From Noviherbaspirillum aerium (GTDB lineage Bacteria; Pseudomonadota; Gammaproteobacteria; Burkholderiales; Burkholderiaceae_D): DNA of 64,000 nucleotides. This document shows, piece after piece, positions 27,098 through 36,005 of this stretch (position 1 is the stretch's first letter; every line of letters starts with the position of its first letter). The stretch lies in contig NZ_VFAH01000002.1 of NCBI RefSeq assembly GCF_008929045.1, positions 124,001 to 188,000 on the forward strand. Reading direction: 5' to 3'. Below the pieces are notes generated by a model. The model ran no database searches and had not been told where the DNA came from. It saw only the letters and a list, made by a program, of their open reading frames with translations. A program made the position numbers and the translations under genes.

Positions 27098-29362
27098 ATG
27101 TCGCAAAACCAAACCGCTACCTTTGCCAGCCTGAACCTCAGCGATGCCCTGCTCCGCGTCCTGAGCGAACTCGGCTATGAACAACCTTCCCCCATCCAGG
27201 CCGCCACGATCCCGGTGCTGCTGGAAGGACGCGATGTGCTCGGCCAGGCCCAGACCGGTACGGGCAAGACCGCAGCCTTCGCGCTGCCCATTCTCAACGG
27301 CATCGATTTCCGCCAGAATGCCTTGCAGGCGCTGGTGCTGGCGCCGACGCGCGAACTGGCCATCCAGGTCGCCGAAGCCTTCCAGCGCTATGCCACCCAC
27401 ATTCCCGGCTTTCATGTCCTGCCGATCTACGGCGGCCAGAGCTATGGTCCGCAACTGTCGGCGCTGCGGCGCGGCGTGCATGTCGTGGTCGGCACCCCCG
27501 GCCGGGTGATCGATCACCTGGAAAAGGGTTCGCTCGATCTGTCCCGCATCAAGACGCTAGTGCTGGACGAAGCCGACGAAATGCTGCGCATGGGTTTCAT
27601 CGACGACGTGGAACGCATCCTGCAGCAGACGCCGGAGTCCCGCCAGACGGCGCTGTTTTCCGCCACCATGCCGGGCGCGGTGCGGCGCATCGCGCAAACC
27701 TACCTGCGCGATCCGGCGGAAGTCACCATCGCCGCGAAAACCGGCACCGCCGAGAACATCCGCCAGCACTACTGGCTGGTCAGCGGCATCCACAAGCTCG
27801 ATGCCCTCACCCGCATCCTGGAAGCGGAGCCCTTCGACGGCATGATCATTTTTGCGCGCACCAAGCTCGGCACGGAGGAACTCGCCGGAAAACTGCAGGC
27901 CCGCGGCTTTTCCGCGGCCGCCATCAACGGCGACATGGCGCAGCAGCAGCGCGAGCGCACCATCCAGATGCTCAAGGACGGCCAGATCGATATCCTGGTC
28001 GCAACGGATGTCGCCGCGCGCGGCCTCGATGTCGAGCGCATCAGCCATGTCGTCAACTATGACGTGCCTTACGATCCGGAAAGCTATACCCATCGCATCG
28101 GCCGCACCGGCCGGGCGGGACGCAGCGGCGAAGCCATCCTGTTCATTACGCCGCGCGAGAGAAACCTCTTGAAGGCGATCGAGCGGGCGACGCGCCAGCC
28201 GGTATCGCCGCTGCAGCTGCCGAGCATCCAGGATGTCAATAACGTGCGCATTGCGCGCTTCAAGGACCAGATCGGCGAGACACTGGCCGCGGGCGGCCTG
28301 GATGTGTTCCGGTCGCTGATCGAGGAATATGAGCAGGAGCACAATGTGCCCGCCGTCGAGGTCGCCGCCGCGCTGGCGAAAATCGCCCGCGGCGACATGC
28401 CGTTTCTGCTGGAAAAGAACGGCAGGGAAGGCAGGGACGGCAGGGAGATGGCAGGCGAACGCCAGCGTTTCGACGAAGCCGCATCCGATGCGGGCCGCCA
28501 TGAACGCAGCCCGCGGCCGGAACGCAGCAACCGGGTTTTCGCGCAGCCCGAGTCCTTCGAACGCCGGGAAAGGCAGGATGCGGGCGAGCGCCCCCAGCTG
28601 CCGAAAAAGGAACGCGGCCATCGCGCGCCGGAGGCCGGCATGCAGAGTTTCCGCATCGAAGTCGGCTATGTCCATGGCGTCAAGCCGGGCAATATCGTCG
28701 GCGCGATCGCCAATGAAGCCGGCCTCGAATCCCGCCATATCGGCCGCATCGAGATCTACGATGACCATAGCACGCTCGATCTGCCCGGCGACCTGCCGGA
28801 CGACCTGCTGCGCCATCTGCAGACCGTCTGGGTGGCGGGCCAGCAGCTGCGCATCAGCCGCGAGGATGCCGGCGCCGAACACGCCGGCACGGCACGCCGA
28901 AGCGCTCCCGCGTCCCATGGCGCGGACGAGAAATCTGCGCCGCCGCCCAAGGCGAGGACCGCGCGCGCCGGCGAATCGGGCGTGCAGACCTACCGCATCG
29001 AGGTCGGCCATGCGCATGGCGTGCGCCCTGCCAACATCGTTGGCGCGATCGCCAATGAAGCCGATCTCGATCCCAAGCTGATCGGACGCATCGACATCTA
29101 CGACGATCACAGCATCGTGGAACTGCCGAAAGGAATGCCCAAAGACGTGTTCTCGCTGCTGCAGACGGTATCGGTTTCGGGACAGCCGCTTCGCATCAGC
29201 GCCGCGCCCGGCCATCCGCTGCGCGATACGGATCATGCAGGCAAGCGGAGCGCGCCGTCGCCCGCCGGGAAAGGCGGCAGGGCGCGTACCGAGAGTTTTG
29301 GCGCGGGCACGGCAAAAGCGGGGGGCAAACCGCATCGCAAGGGGGCGACGCGGAAAACTTGA
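27098..29362 (+). CDS. deaD: DEAD-box RNA helicase DeaD/CsdA with two C-terminal RNA-binding domains
   Basis: A 754-residue helicase, longer than E. coli DeaD (629). The core (residues 1-400) has the Q motif, [42 protein letters not shown] and HRIGRTGRAGR. A charged, low-complexity linker (about 440-510, rich in Arg, Glu and Asp) leads to two DbpA-type RNA-binding domains at about 514-590 and 628-705. Both contain the pattern FRIEVG-HGV-P-NIVGAIANEA and IYDDHS and are about 60% identical to each other by eye. A basic Gly/Lys/Arg tail ends the protein. DeaD acts in ribosome assembly and cold adaptation; the second domain should increase or change RNA binding. It is followed by a KTSC-domain gene 18 bp downstream. 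Confidence 0.93.
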   Translation: MSQNQTATFASLNLSDALLRVLSELGYEQPSPIQAATIPVLLEGRDVLGQAQTGTGKTAAFALPILNGIDFRQNALQALVLAPTRELAIQVAEAFQRYATHIPGFHVLPIYGGQSYGPQLSALRRGVHVVVGTPGRVIDHLEKGSLDLSRIKTLVLDEADEMLRMGFIDDVERILQQTPESRQTALFSATMPGAVRRIAQTYLRDPAEVTIAAKTGTAENIRQHYWLVSGIHKLDALTRILEAEPFDGMIIFARTKLGTEELAGKLQARGFSAAAINGDMAQQQRERTIQMLKDGQIDILVATDVAARGLDVERISHVVNYDVPYDPESYTHRIGRTGRAGRSGEAILFITPRERNLLKAIERATRQPVSPLQLPSIQDVNNVRIARFKDQIGETLAAGGLDVFRSLIEEYEQEHNVPAVEVAAALAKIARGDMPFLLEKNGREGRDGREMAGERQRFDEAASDAGRHERSPRPERSNRVFAQPESFERRERQDAGERPQLPKKERGHRAPEAGMQSFRIEVGYVHGVKPGNIVGAIANEAGLESRHIGRIEIYDDHSTLDLPGDLPDDLLRHLQTVWVAGQQLRISREDAGAEHAGTARRSAPASHGADEKSAPPPKARTARAGESGVQTYRIEVGHAHGVRPANIVGAIANEADLDPKLIGRIDIYDDHSIVELPKGMPKDVFSLLQTVSVSGQPLRISAAPGHPLRDTDHAGKRSAPSPAGKGGRARTESFGAGTAKAGGKPHRKGATRKT

Positions 29363-29380
29363 AGTTCCAGGAGGTCAATC

Positions 29381-29659
29381 ATGGAGATGAAGAAAATCAA
29401 TGCCGGCAAGCTGCGCGCCATCGGTTACGATCCGCGCGATCGCATGCTGCGGGTCGAGTTCGATGACGGAAGCGCCATCGACTACTCCGGCGTGGGCGCC
29501 GAAGTCTGGCGCAAGCTGTCGACCTCGGGTTCGGCCTGGAGCTACTACCGGGACAACATAGAAGAGGAGTTTTCGGGGCGCCGGGGCAAGGTCCTGGCGA
29601 AAACGACGACGCAGCAGCTCGAAGACCTGTTCAAGGCCCCGGATGAGGGGAAGAGCTGA
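29381..29659 (+). CDS. KTSC-domain protein
   Basis: A 92-residue protein with a KTSC domain (residues about 8-65: LRAIGYDPRDRMLRVEFDDG, then DYSGVGAEVWRKLSTSGSAW), a small domain seen in bacterial and phage proteins, sometimes attached to RNA-processing enzymes. A very strong AGGAGGT precedes the ATG. It lies 18 bp after the DeaD gene, so co-expression and a link to RNA metabolism are likely but unproven. Confidence 0.85.
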   Translation: MEMKKINAGKLRAIGYDPRDRMLRVEFDDGSAIDYSGVGAEVWRKLSTSGSAWSYYRDNIEEEFSGRRGKVLAKTTTQQLEDLFKAPDEGKS

Positions 29660-29672
29660 ACAGGAACACCTA

Positions 29673-29692
29673 GGCGGGAGCCAGCTCCCGCC
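29673..29692. terminator. Hairpin after the KTSC gene
   Basis: GGCGGGAG (29673-29680), CCAG loop, CTCCCGCC (29685-29692): a perfect 8-bp GC stem between the convergent KTSC and ggt genes. No T run follows. Confidence 0.5.
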
Positions 29693-29749
29693 ATGCCGGA
29701 GGCGCTGCGCGGCAATGGCGCTTCCGGCAGTTTTGCAGGCGAGCGCAGC

Positions 29750-31582
29750 TCAGCCTCCCACCTCCCTCTGGCCGATCACGGTGCCTTCGCGCCGCTGATC
29801 GGCGCCGCCGTACTGCTTGCCGTTCTTCAAGTCAATCACCACGCCCTGTACCGAGCCGATGGTGGACGCGCATGCCGGCGCGCCATTGACCTGAGGCACC
29901 GGGTGGCCGAGCGCCGCCAGGCCTTGCAGGGTTTCCGTTGCAATCCCCCGTTCGCAGGTGATGGCGCCGGCCGCGCTGGTAACCGACCAGCGCGGCGCGT
30001 CGATTGCCTGCTGGATCGACATGCGGTGGTCGACCAGATTCAGGGTGACATTGAGCACCGAGTTGATGATGGTGGCGCCGCCGGGCGAGCCATAGGCCGC
30101 AACCGGCTTGCCCTTGTAGAACAGCATGGTGGGCGCCATTGATGAACGCGGCCGCTTGAACGGCGCAACATCATTGGCTCCCGGATTGCCGGTGGCGGCA
30201 TTGCGCATCGGCGTGAAGTTGAAGTCGGTCAGTTCGTTGTTGAGCAGGAAGCCGTAACCCGGCACGACGATGCCCGTGCCCCAGGTGTTTTCAATCGTGG
30301 TCGTGTACGAGACCACGTTGCCTTCCTTGTCGACCACCGAGAAATGCGTGGTGTGCACGCCCTTCTCTTCCTCGAGTCCCGCAAGCTGGAGAGGCCGGTC
30401 CGCAGCGGCTGCGGTATCGCAGGGAAGCGGATCGCCGGCGGTGGCTGTGGCCAGCCGCTGCTCCGGGTTGATCAGCTGCCGGCGCGCGGCGAGATAGCAC
30501 GACGAGATCAGTCCTCGCTTCGGCACCGGCACGAAATCTTCGTCGCCCATCCAGACCGCGCGGTCCGCGAATCCGAGGCGCATGGCTTCCGTCATCACAT
30601 GCAGGGTGCGGGTGCTGCCAAAGCCGAAGCCCTGGCTTGCATCACCGATCGGAAACTGTTCCAGCATCTTGAGCATCTGGATGACTGTCAGCCCGCCGGA
30701 TGACGGCGGCGACATCGATTTCACCCGCACGCCCCGATAATCGCCCTCCACCGGCTGGCGCACCGCAACGTCGTAGGCGGCAAGATCGGACAGCGCCATG
30801 CGGCCGACGCCGGCATTGCCAAGGGTGGGGTTGCTGCGCTTCTGCGCCTCGACGATGGCTTGCGCGATCTCGCCCTTGTAGAACACCTGGCTGCCTTGCG
30901 CGGCGATCAGGCGGAAGGTTTTCGCCAGGTCGGGCTGGCGCAGCAGATAGCCTTCGGGCAAGGGCTCGCCGCCGGGAAGCCGGAAGACGGCACGGGTTTC
31001 CGGCTGCAGCGCGGTGCGCTCATTGTTGATGTCCGCAGCCAGGAAACGGTTGATGCGGAACCCGCTGTCGGCCAGCGTGATGGCTGGCTCAAGGGTTTTT
31101 GCCAGGGACTTGGTGCCCCATTTCGCCAGCGCGGTCTCCACGCCCAGCACGGTGCCGGGAACGCCGACGGAATGGCCGCTGGTGGAAGCCGCGGCGAAGG
31201 TCTGGTTGAGAAACATGTCCGGGGTGGCCGCCGCCGGCGCCTTTTCGCGCGAGTCAATGATGAAGGTTTCATTGCTCTTGGCGAGATGAATCATCATGAA
31301 GCCGCCGCCGCCGATGCCCGAAAATTGCGGCTCGACCACGTTCAGCGCGAACTGGATCGCGGCTGCCGCATCGATGGCGTTGCCCCCCTGCTCCAGCATG
31401 CGGGCGCCAGCTTCGGCAGCCAGCGGATGCGACACCGACACCACGCCCTTGCGGTAAGCCTGCTCCTGTGCCGCGAGCGTGTCGGGAAATGTCCGCGCCG
31501 TATTGTCGGCGAAGACCAGGCCGGCGCCCAGGGCGGCGGCAAGGGGAAGTGTGCGCAATGCGCACAGCAATGTCTTGGTCAT
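29750..31582 (-). CDS. ggt: Gamma-glutamyltransferase (glutathione hydrolase) precursor
   Basis: A 610-residue precursor. The signal peptide is LCALRTLPLAAALGAGLVFA; the large-subunit region has HPLAAEAGARMLEQGGNAID and GIGGGGFMMIHL. The autocatalytic cleavage site and nucleophilic Thr are in GVHTTHFSVVDKEGN near residue 405, followed by the small subunit with TTTIENTWGTGI, RPRSSMAPTM and GSPGGATIINSVL. It cleaves and transfers the gamma-glutamyl group of glutathione in the periplasm, supplying cysteinylglycine for sulfur recycling. AGAAAGG lies before the ATG. Monocistronic, with the long hairpin-rich intergenic region upstream. Confidence 0.94.
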   Translation of the reverse strand: MTKTLLCALRTLPLAAALGAGLVFADNTARTFPDTLAAQEQAYRKGVVSVSHPLAAEAGARMLEQGGNAIDAAAAIQFALNVVEPQFSGIGGGGFMMIHLAKSNETFIIDSREKAPAAATPDMFLNQTFAAASTSGHSVGVPGTVLGVETALAKWGTKSLAKTLEPAITLADSGFRINRFLAADINNERTALQPETRAVFRLPGGEPLPEGYLLRQPDLAKTFRLIAAQGSQVFYKGEIAQAIVEAQKRSNPTLGNAGVGRMALSDLAAYDVAVRQPVEGDYRGVRVKSMSPPSSGGLTVIQMLKMLEQFPIGDASQGFGFGSTRTLHVMTEAMRLGFADRAVWMGDEDFVPVPKRGLISSCYLAARRQLINPEQRLATATAGDPLPCDTAAAADRPLQLAGLEEEKGVHTTHFSVVDKEGNVVSYTTTIENTWGTGIVVPGYGFLLNNELTDFNFTPMRNAATGNPGANDVAPFKRPRSSMAPTMLFYKGKPVAAYGSPGGATIINSVLNVTLNLVDHRMSIQQAIDAPRWSVTSAAGAITCERGIATETLQGLAALGHPVPQVNGAPACASTIGSVQGVVIDLKNGKQYGGADQRREGTVIGQREVGG

Positions 31583-31835
31583 GGGAAGCCTTTCTTATCG
31601 ATCGTTATCGATGCCCGTGGAAACGGGCACGGTCTCGCAACTTTTCATGTCTGCTCACATCGGCCTCCACCTGGCCTGCAAGTGTCGGGCCGCCTTGCCC
31701 GTGAGCGGGGCACAGTATTTGAAATTTAACGACCCGCATCCGCTTTGCCAGCGCATTGCGCACGCATTTGACGACGATCAAGCAGGAAAAGGCTGAGCAT
31801 GTTCCCTGGGCTCCGATGCATGCAGCTGCTGCTAT

Positions 31836-31868
31836 GGATCCGGCCCGAAAATGTGTTGGGCCGGATCC
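31836..31868. repeat. Perfect 11-bp inverted repeat
   Basis: GGATCCGGCCC (31836-31846), an 11-nt loop, GGGCCGGATCC (31858-31868). It is a strong stem in RNA or a possible protein-binding palindrome. Confidence 0.8.
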
Positions 31869-31912
31869 CCTCACCCCGGCCCTTTCCCGGAGGTAGAGGG
31901 TGAGATCAGCGA

Positions 31913-31937
31913 CCCGAAAAATGATCCGTTTTTCGGG
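31913..31937. repeat. Hairpin with A/T-rich stem
   Basis: CCCGAAAAA (31913-31921), TGATCCG loop, TTTTTCGGG (31929-31937). Read on the plus strand the stem ends in a T tract inside the arm, so it may act as an intrinsic terminator or an attenuator ahead of the GAF kinase. Confidence 0.6.
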
Positions 31938-32174
31938 CCGTATCAATAAGAAAGAAGGGAATCCTGTAGACTTGCAACCGGGAAGCGGATAATGCCGGGA
32001 TTGGGCAGCGAAGCATCGGACGATCAAGTCATCCGCTCACTGCCTGCCGTGCCCGGCGCAGCTCTTCTACCCGATACGCAACCGCCCCGCCGTCCGTCGA
32101 AGATGTTTTGTTGCAGTCATGACGCTGATACAAACGACGAATCGGGGCATTTTTATGAGACAAGTTTCGATACC

Positions 32175-33401
32175 ATGGCGAATGATTTCGAAGCGGATAT
32201 AAAGGCGGTGTCGGGCATCGACGCCGTTCCCGCAATCCTTGAAGTGATTTGCCGTTCCACCGGAATGGGCTTTGCCGCGGTGGCCCGGGTAACCGAGGAC
32301 CGATGGATCGCCTGCGCCGTTCGGGACGACATCGACTTCGGTCTCAAGCCGGGCGGCGAGCTGAAGGTCGAGACGACCATCTGCAACGAGATCCGGCAGA
32401 GCGGCCAGGAAGTCGTTATCGACCATGTGGCGGAAGATCCCCTCTATTGCCGGCACCACACGCCGGCGATGTACGGCTTCCAGAGCTATATCTCGATGCC
32501 CATCTTCTATCCGGACGGAAGCTTCTTCGGCACTTTGTGCTCGATCGATCCGAAACCGGCCAGGTTGAACCGCCCTGAGATCGTCCAGATGTTCAGGCTG
32601 TTCGCCGATCTCATCATGTTTCATTTGCAGGCCGGGGAAAAAATCGAACTCACCCGGGAAAACCTGCAGCAGGAACGCGACATGGCGGCACGGCGCGAAC
32701 GCTTCGTGGCGATGCTCAGCCATGATCTGCGCAATCCGCTCGCAGCCATCAGTGCCGGAACGGAAATTCTCAAGCAGGAAACCCTGAGCGGCCGCGGCGC
32801 ATCGACGCTGCAGCTGATTCAACGCAGCGTGCGCCGCATGGTTACCCTGGTGGATGATGTACTCGATGTGGCCCGCGTGCGCCTGGGTGCCGGCGTGCCG
32901 CTGGTGCGCCACGACAACCTGACGCAAGCCGACCTGGAACAGGTCATCGATGAATTGCGGAGCGCCTGGGCGGGGCGAACGATCAAAACGGATTTCGCCA
33001 TGACGCACGCTGTTCCCTGCGACCAGAGCCGGCTCAGCCAGCTGTTTTCCAATCTTGTGGGCAATGCATTGGCGCATGGCGCCGATGACGCGCCGGTCCA
33101 TGTGGAAGCGGGTTGCCGCGATGGCGTCTTCGAGTTTGCCGTCGCGAACCGGGGCAAGCCCATTCCTGCCGACATACTCGAAACCCTGTTCGAGCCCTTC
33201 TCGCGCCATTCGGACAGTCTGCAGCACAACGGCATGGGGCTTGGCCTGTACATCGCCTCGGAAGTCGCACAAGCGCATGGCGGCACGCTGAATGTGACAT
33301 CTTCCGAAGAGGAAACGCGATTCTGTTTTCGGATGCCGCTTGCGCAGGACGATGACAATCGCGATATCGTCAATGAGATGCAGGACGGCCTGAAGCAGTA
33401 A
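32175..33401 (+). CDS. GAF-domain sensor histidine kinase
   Basis: A soluble kinase of about 408 residues from the ATG at 32175. A GAF domain (about 10-160: SGIDAVPAILEVICRSTG, SYISMPIFYPDGSFFGTLCS) is followed by a HisKA dimerisation domain with H-box MLSHDLRNPLAA and an HATPase domain with N-box NLVGNALAHG and G-box GMGLGLYIAS. It lacks membrane segments, so it senses a cytosolic signal. The frame is open to 31992 with other possible starts, but nothing upstream of 32175 looks conserved. No response regulator is adjacent. Its architecture resembles that of the second orphan kinase at 50.7-51.8 kb in the kinase half. Confidence 0.87.
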   Translation: MANDFEADIKAVSGIDAVPAILEVICRSTGMGFAAVARVTEDRWIACAVRDDIDFGLKPGGELKVETTICNEIRQSGQEVVIDHVAEDPLYCRHHTPAMYGFQSYISMPIFYPDGSFFGTLCSIDPKPARLNRPEIVQMFRLFADLIMFHLQAGEKIELTRENLQQERDMAARRERFVAMLSHDLRNPLAAISAGTEILKQETLSGRGASTLQLIQRSVRRMVTLVDDVLDVARVRLGAGVPLVRHDNLTQADLEQVIDELRSAWAGRTIKTDFAMTHAVPCDQSRLSQLFSNLVGNALAHGADDAPVHVEAGCRDGVFEFAVANRGKPIPADILETLFEPFSRHSDSLQHNGMGLGLYIASEVAQAHGGTLNVTSSEEETRFCFRMPLAQDDDNRDIVNEMQDGLKQ

Positions 33402-33680
33402 TCGATGTCGGCGAGGCGATGGGAGGTAATGGACCTCCTCATTTCTGGCGGATCGCAACCGACCGCATCCTGATGCATTTAGCAAGGCGCAGCTGTTCGC
33501 ACGGCCCGGCCACCGACCGCCGGACTTCAGCGCAAGCTGCTGATGGACAATCCATGCGTCTGCACTGGCCCCAGGAAGCCTGAGGTGGCCCGAGGTAACC
33601 TCATCACGACGCCGCGTCCGCCATCGAAACGCGGATGCGTGCCGGTGGCGGCGACTGCAGAGGCGACCTTCCCTGCCGCC

Positions 33681-34163
33681 TCATTCCGTTTCGCTCTCCA
33701 GGTTCAATCGAACCCGCTGCAGCATCGACAGGAGTGCGCCGCACTCGTCTTCACTCAAGCCGTTGACGGCAAGCTTCGACAATTGCCGTCCCTGCTGCCG
33801 CAGTTGTCTGAACATCTCCTGGCCTTCGGCCGTGACCTGCAGGCGGACGCTGCGGCGGTCCGCCGCCCCGGTGCCCGCTTCAAGCAGGCCTTTATCCCGC
33901 AATCCCTTGATCAGGCGCGCAAGCTGGGCCTTGTCACGTCCGGTGTGTGCGACGAGATCGCTTTGGGTCGCTCCGGGATGTCTTGCAAAGTAGCCAAGCG
34001 TCTTGGTTTCCATGTGGGTCAGGTCATGCGCGCCATCACGCAGCGTCCGGTACTGCCGGGAGCGGTAGAGATGCATGATGGTGTGGATGGACTCGAATAC
34101 CTCGTCGGCCAGCTCGCTGACGCCGGACGAATTTTGGTTGACTTTATCAACTTGTTTTCTCAT
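33681..34163 (-). CDS. MarR-family transcriptional regulator
   Basis: About 160 residues with the MarR winged helix (residues about 45-125: METKTLGYFARHPGATQSDL, GRDKAQLARLIKGLRDKGLL, AADRRSVRLQVTAEG with the wing arginines). MarR repressors bind palindromes and are released by small ligands. The start at 34163 leaves only 35 bp to the start of the divergent siderophore-interacting protein gene. In-frame starts at 34175 and 34181 are possible and would make it closer still. GTTGA-N5-TCAAC (34137-34151) lies within its first codons, so autoregulation from an intragenic operator is plausible. Confidence 0.87.
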   Translation of the reverse strand: MRKQVDKVNQNSSGVSELADEVFESIHTIMHLYRSRQYRTLRDGAHDLTHMETKTLGYFARHPGATQSDLVAHTGRDKAQLARLIKGLRDKGLLEAGTGAADRRSVRLQVTAEGQEMFRQLRQQGRQLSKLAVNGLSEDECGALLSMLQRVRLNLESETE

Positions 34164-34182
34164 AATGGGAGACATTATCAAC
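34137..34182. promoter_or_regulatory. Putative MarR operator: repeated TTATCAAC
   Basis: GTTGA-N5-TCAAC at 34137-34151 and TTATCAAC repeated at 34144-34151 and 34175-34182, 31 bp apart, overlap the start of the MarR gene and the short divergent promoter region. The spacing of three helical turns fits two repressor dimers on one face. Inferred from sequence only. Confidence 0.5.
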
Positions 34183-34198
34183 CAATTTGGTCGAAGCG

Positions 34199-34972
34199 AT
34201 GGAAAATAATTTGCATAGTTTGCATGGTTCGGAGGATCTGCGCGACGTTCCCGCCAGGCGCGTGCGGAGGGTTCGCCATGAAATCCGGCAGCGGGACGTG
34301 GAAGTGGCGCGCATCAGCCCGGTCGGTGCCAGCTTCATCAGCATTACCTTCCGTGGCGAGGCATTGCGGGATTTCGTGTCGGCTTCGTTCGACGACCATG
34401 TCAAGTTCACATTCAACGACCCGGCGGGAGAACTGGTTCGCAGGGACTATACCCCGAGGCACTTCGACCGGGATGCGCTTGAGCTGACGATGGAGTTTGT
34501 TCGCCACAGCGATGGCAAGGCATCGGAATGGGCGCGGCAGGCAGCGGTCGGCCAGCGCGCCGTCATCGCCGGCCCGCGCGGCTCGATGATTGTCCCGCCG
34601 GATTACGACTGGCATTTGCTTGCGGGCGACGTGACCGCCTTCCCCGCCATCCGGCGACGTCTCGAAGAGCTTCCCGATTCCACGCGCGCCATCGTCGTGG
34701 CCATGGCCGAGGATGCGGCGGACCGATGCCAGTTCGCAAGCAGCGCCGATGTGAAGGTCCATTGGGTGGCCTCGCCGGAGGAACTGATCGCGACGCTTTG
34801 CGCAGTGCAGCTTCCTCCGGGTGAAGGTTTTGCATGGGGCGCTGGCGAAGCATCGCTGATGGCGCGGATGCGCGAGATTCTTCTTACGGAAAAAAATCTT
34901 GCGAAAGAGTCAGTGCGGATCGCGGCTTACTGGCGGCGAGGTGCCTCCAACTATCACGAGCGGCTCGAATGA
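34199..34972 (+). CDS. Siderophore-interacting protein (FAD ferric-siderophore reductase)
   Basis: A 257-residue flavoprotein of the ViuB/YqjH/SIP family. The FAD-binding domain carries the RDYTPR motif near residue 85 and an RHFDRDALELTMEFVRH strand; GPRGSMIVPPDYDWHLLAGD begins the NAD(P)H-binding part, and WGAGEASLMARMREIL with AYWRRGASNYHE ends it, as in the family. It should reduce ferric iron in siderophores in the cytosol to release iron. The ATG at 34199 is preferred; an in-frame TTG lies four codons upstream. It is divergent from a MarR-type repressor with almost no spacer, which suggests tight co-control. No siderophore biosynthesis or receptor gene is in the window. Confidence 0.88.
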   Translation: MENNLHSLHGSEDLRDVPARRVRRVRHEIRQRDVEVARISPVGASFISITFRGEALRDFVSASFDDHVKFTFNDPAGELVRRDYTPRHFDRDALELTMEFVRHSDGKASEWARQAAVGQRAVIAGPRGSMIVPPDYDWHLLAGDVTAFPAIRRRLEELPDSTRAIVVAMAEDAADRCQFASSADVKVHWVASPEELIATLCAVQLPPGEGFAWGAGEASLMARMREILLTEKNLAKESVRIAAYWRRGASNYHERLE

Positions 34973-35076
34973 CGGTGATTGCTTCAGAGCGCTTACCATA
35001 AACACGGTATGTCAAAAATAACGCCTGACGGTTAATATTGCACCGCAATAAACCCGTGATCGTGAATGAGTAAGAG

Positions 35077-35547
35077 ATGCGCAGTTTCCTGTTGATGCTT
35101 GCCGCCTGCGTCCTGCCCGTGACGGCGGCATTTGGCGGCAGTCCTGGGCAAGCCGGCGGCCCGCAATACCATCTGCATAACGGAAAATTAAGCAGCAGGG
35201 ATTTCCCCTACATCTTCGATGGCAAGCAGATCAGAATAGTGAAGATCCGCGAGATTCGCGATGCCGATACGGAGGCGAACCGGGCAGCATGCGCGAAGGA
35301 ATGGCGGCGCATACCAGCCTACCGGCAGCTGTGCCTGAATCTCTCGGACCATCGCATCCTCGATGTTCAGCTAGTGGAGTTTCCTGTGCCTCTAACGGTG
35401 CAGGTGCCGGTGATCCGCATCGCCAAGGTCGATGTCGGCCAAAGCGCCCTGGTGAAGATGCCGGAAATCACGCCGGCCGAGGGAGTCAAGTCCCTGCCGG
35501 CGTTTGTCGGAATGCTATCGGCCAGCCATTTGCGGCACGCCTTGTGA
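35077..35547 (+). CDS. Exported protein of unknown function, 156 residues
   Basis: A signal peptide (MRSFLLMLAACVLPVTAAF, cleavage near AFG-GS) is followed by a hydrophilic domain with two Cys (AACAKEW, YRQLCLNL) that could form a disulfide. Segments such as FDGKQIRIVKIREIRD and VQVPVIRIAKVDVGQSALVK suggest beta structure. I do not recognise the family. AGTAAGAG before the ATG gives weak support for the start. It stands alone between the siderophore-interacting protein gene and a convergent small membrane protein gene. Confidence 0.6.
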   Translation: MRSFLLMLAACVLPVTAAFGGSPGQAGGPQYHLHNGKLSSRDFPYIFDGKQIRIVKIREIRDADTEANRAACAKEWRRIPAYRQLCLNLSDHRILDVQLVEFPVPLTVQVPVIRIAKVDVGQSALVKMPEITPAEGVKSLPAFVGMLSASHLRHAL

Positions 35548-35646
35548 TCCTTGCGATGCCACTTCAATGCCACTTTGCCTGAGCGGCAAACCGCTTCAAC
35601 AACACCCTGCCCTGTTCCTGTCGAGCAATCCGCAAGGCGGCGGCGT

Positions 35647-35871
35647 TTACAGCGTGAGCAGGATGGGCACTAGAACGAAAAGGATGGCGATTGCCACCGC
35701 AAGCAGCGCATAGCGGCTGAAGTTCGGCAATGTCGCTTTTTCACGCTCTTCCAGATTTTGGGAATACAACTTGTCGTAGTACAGGTTGTTCTTCACCCGG
35801 TACCGATAGTGGGAATAGCCCGCGCCAACAAGAATGGCCGAAGCCAACAGGAACCAGAATGCCGCCAACAT
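35647..35871 (-). CDS. Small two-helix membrane protein, 74 residues
   Basis: Two hydrophobic segments (FWFLLASAILVGAGYSH and YALLAVAIAILFVLVPILLT) flank a charged, tyrosine-rich loop (YRYRVKNNLYYDKLYSQNLE). Both ends are probably on the same side of the inner membrane. The family is not recognised. Hydropathy and codon use support a real gene. Confidence 0.6.
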   Translation of the reverse strand: MLAAFWFLLASAILVGAGYSHYRYRVKNNLYYDKLYSQNLEEREKATLPNFSRYALLAVAIAILFVLVPILLTL

Positions 35872-36005
35872 GGGAAAACAGCCTTCGAAAAAGCCTTGGA
35901 TTCTAACACCTTCAGCGTAGCGCGACAGCCTCGCCGCCGGCGCATCGCGGGAAACAAGTGCAATGAAGACAAGCCAGCCCCGCCGGGGTCATGGCGTCTT
36001 CCAGG

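Larger units (their letters stand above)
31583..32174. other. Non-coding region with two phase-repeated hairpins
   Basis: This is the shared upstream region of ggt (minus) and a GAF kinase (plus). It contains no supported gene. It holds a perfect 11-bp inverted repeat and a second AT-rich hairpin, both carrying a GGCCCGAAAA-type arm (annotated separately), joined by a CCCTCACCCCGGCCC-type stretch of the sort found dispersed in betaproteobacterial genomes. Confidence 0.6.

Noticed and set aside
31605-32027. A 140-codon minus-strand frame upstream of ggt
   Set aside because: It runs through strong inverted repeats and non-coding repeat sequence and has no domain.
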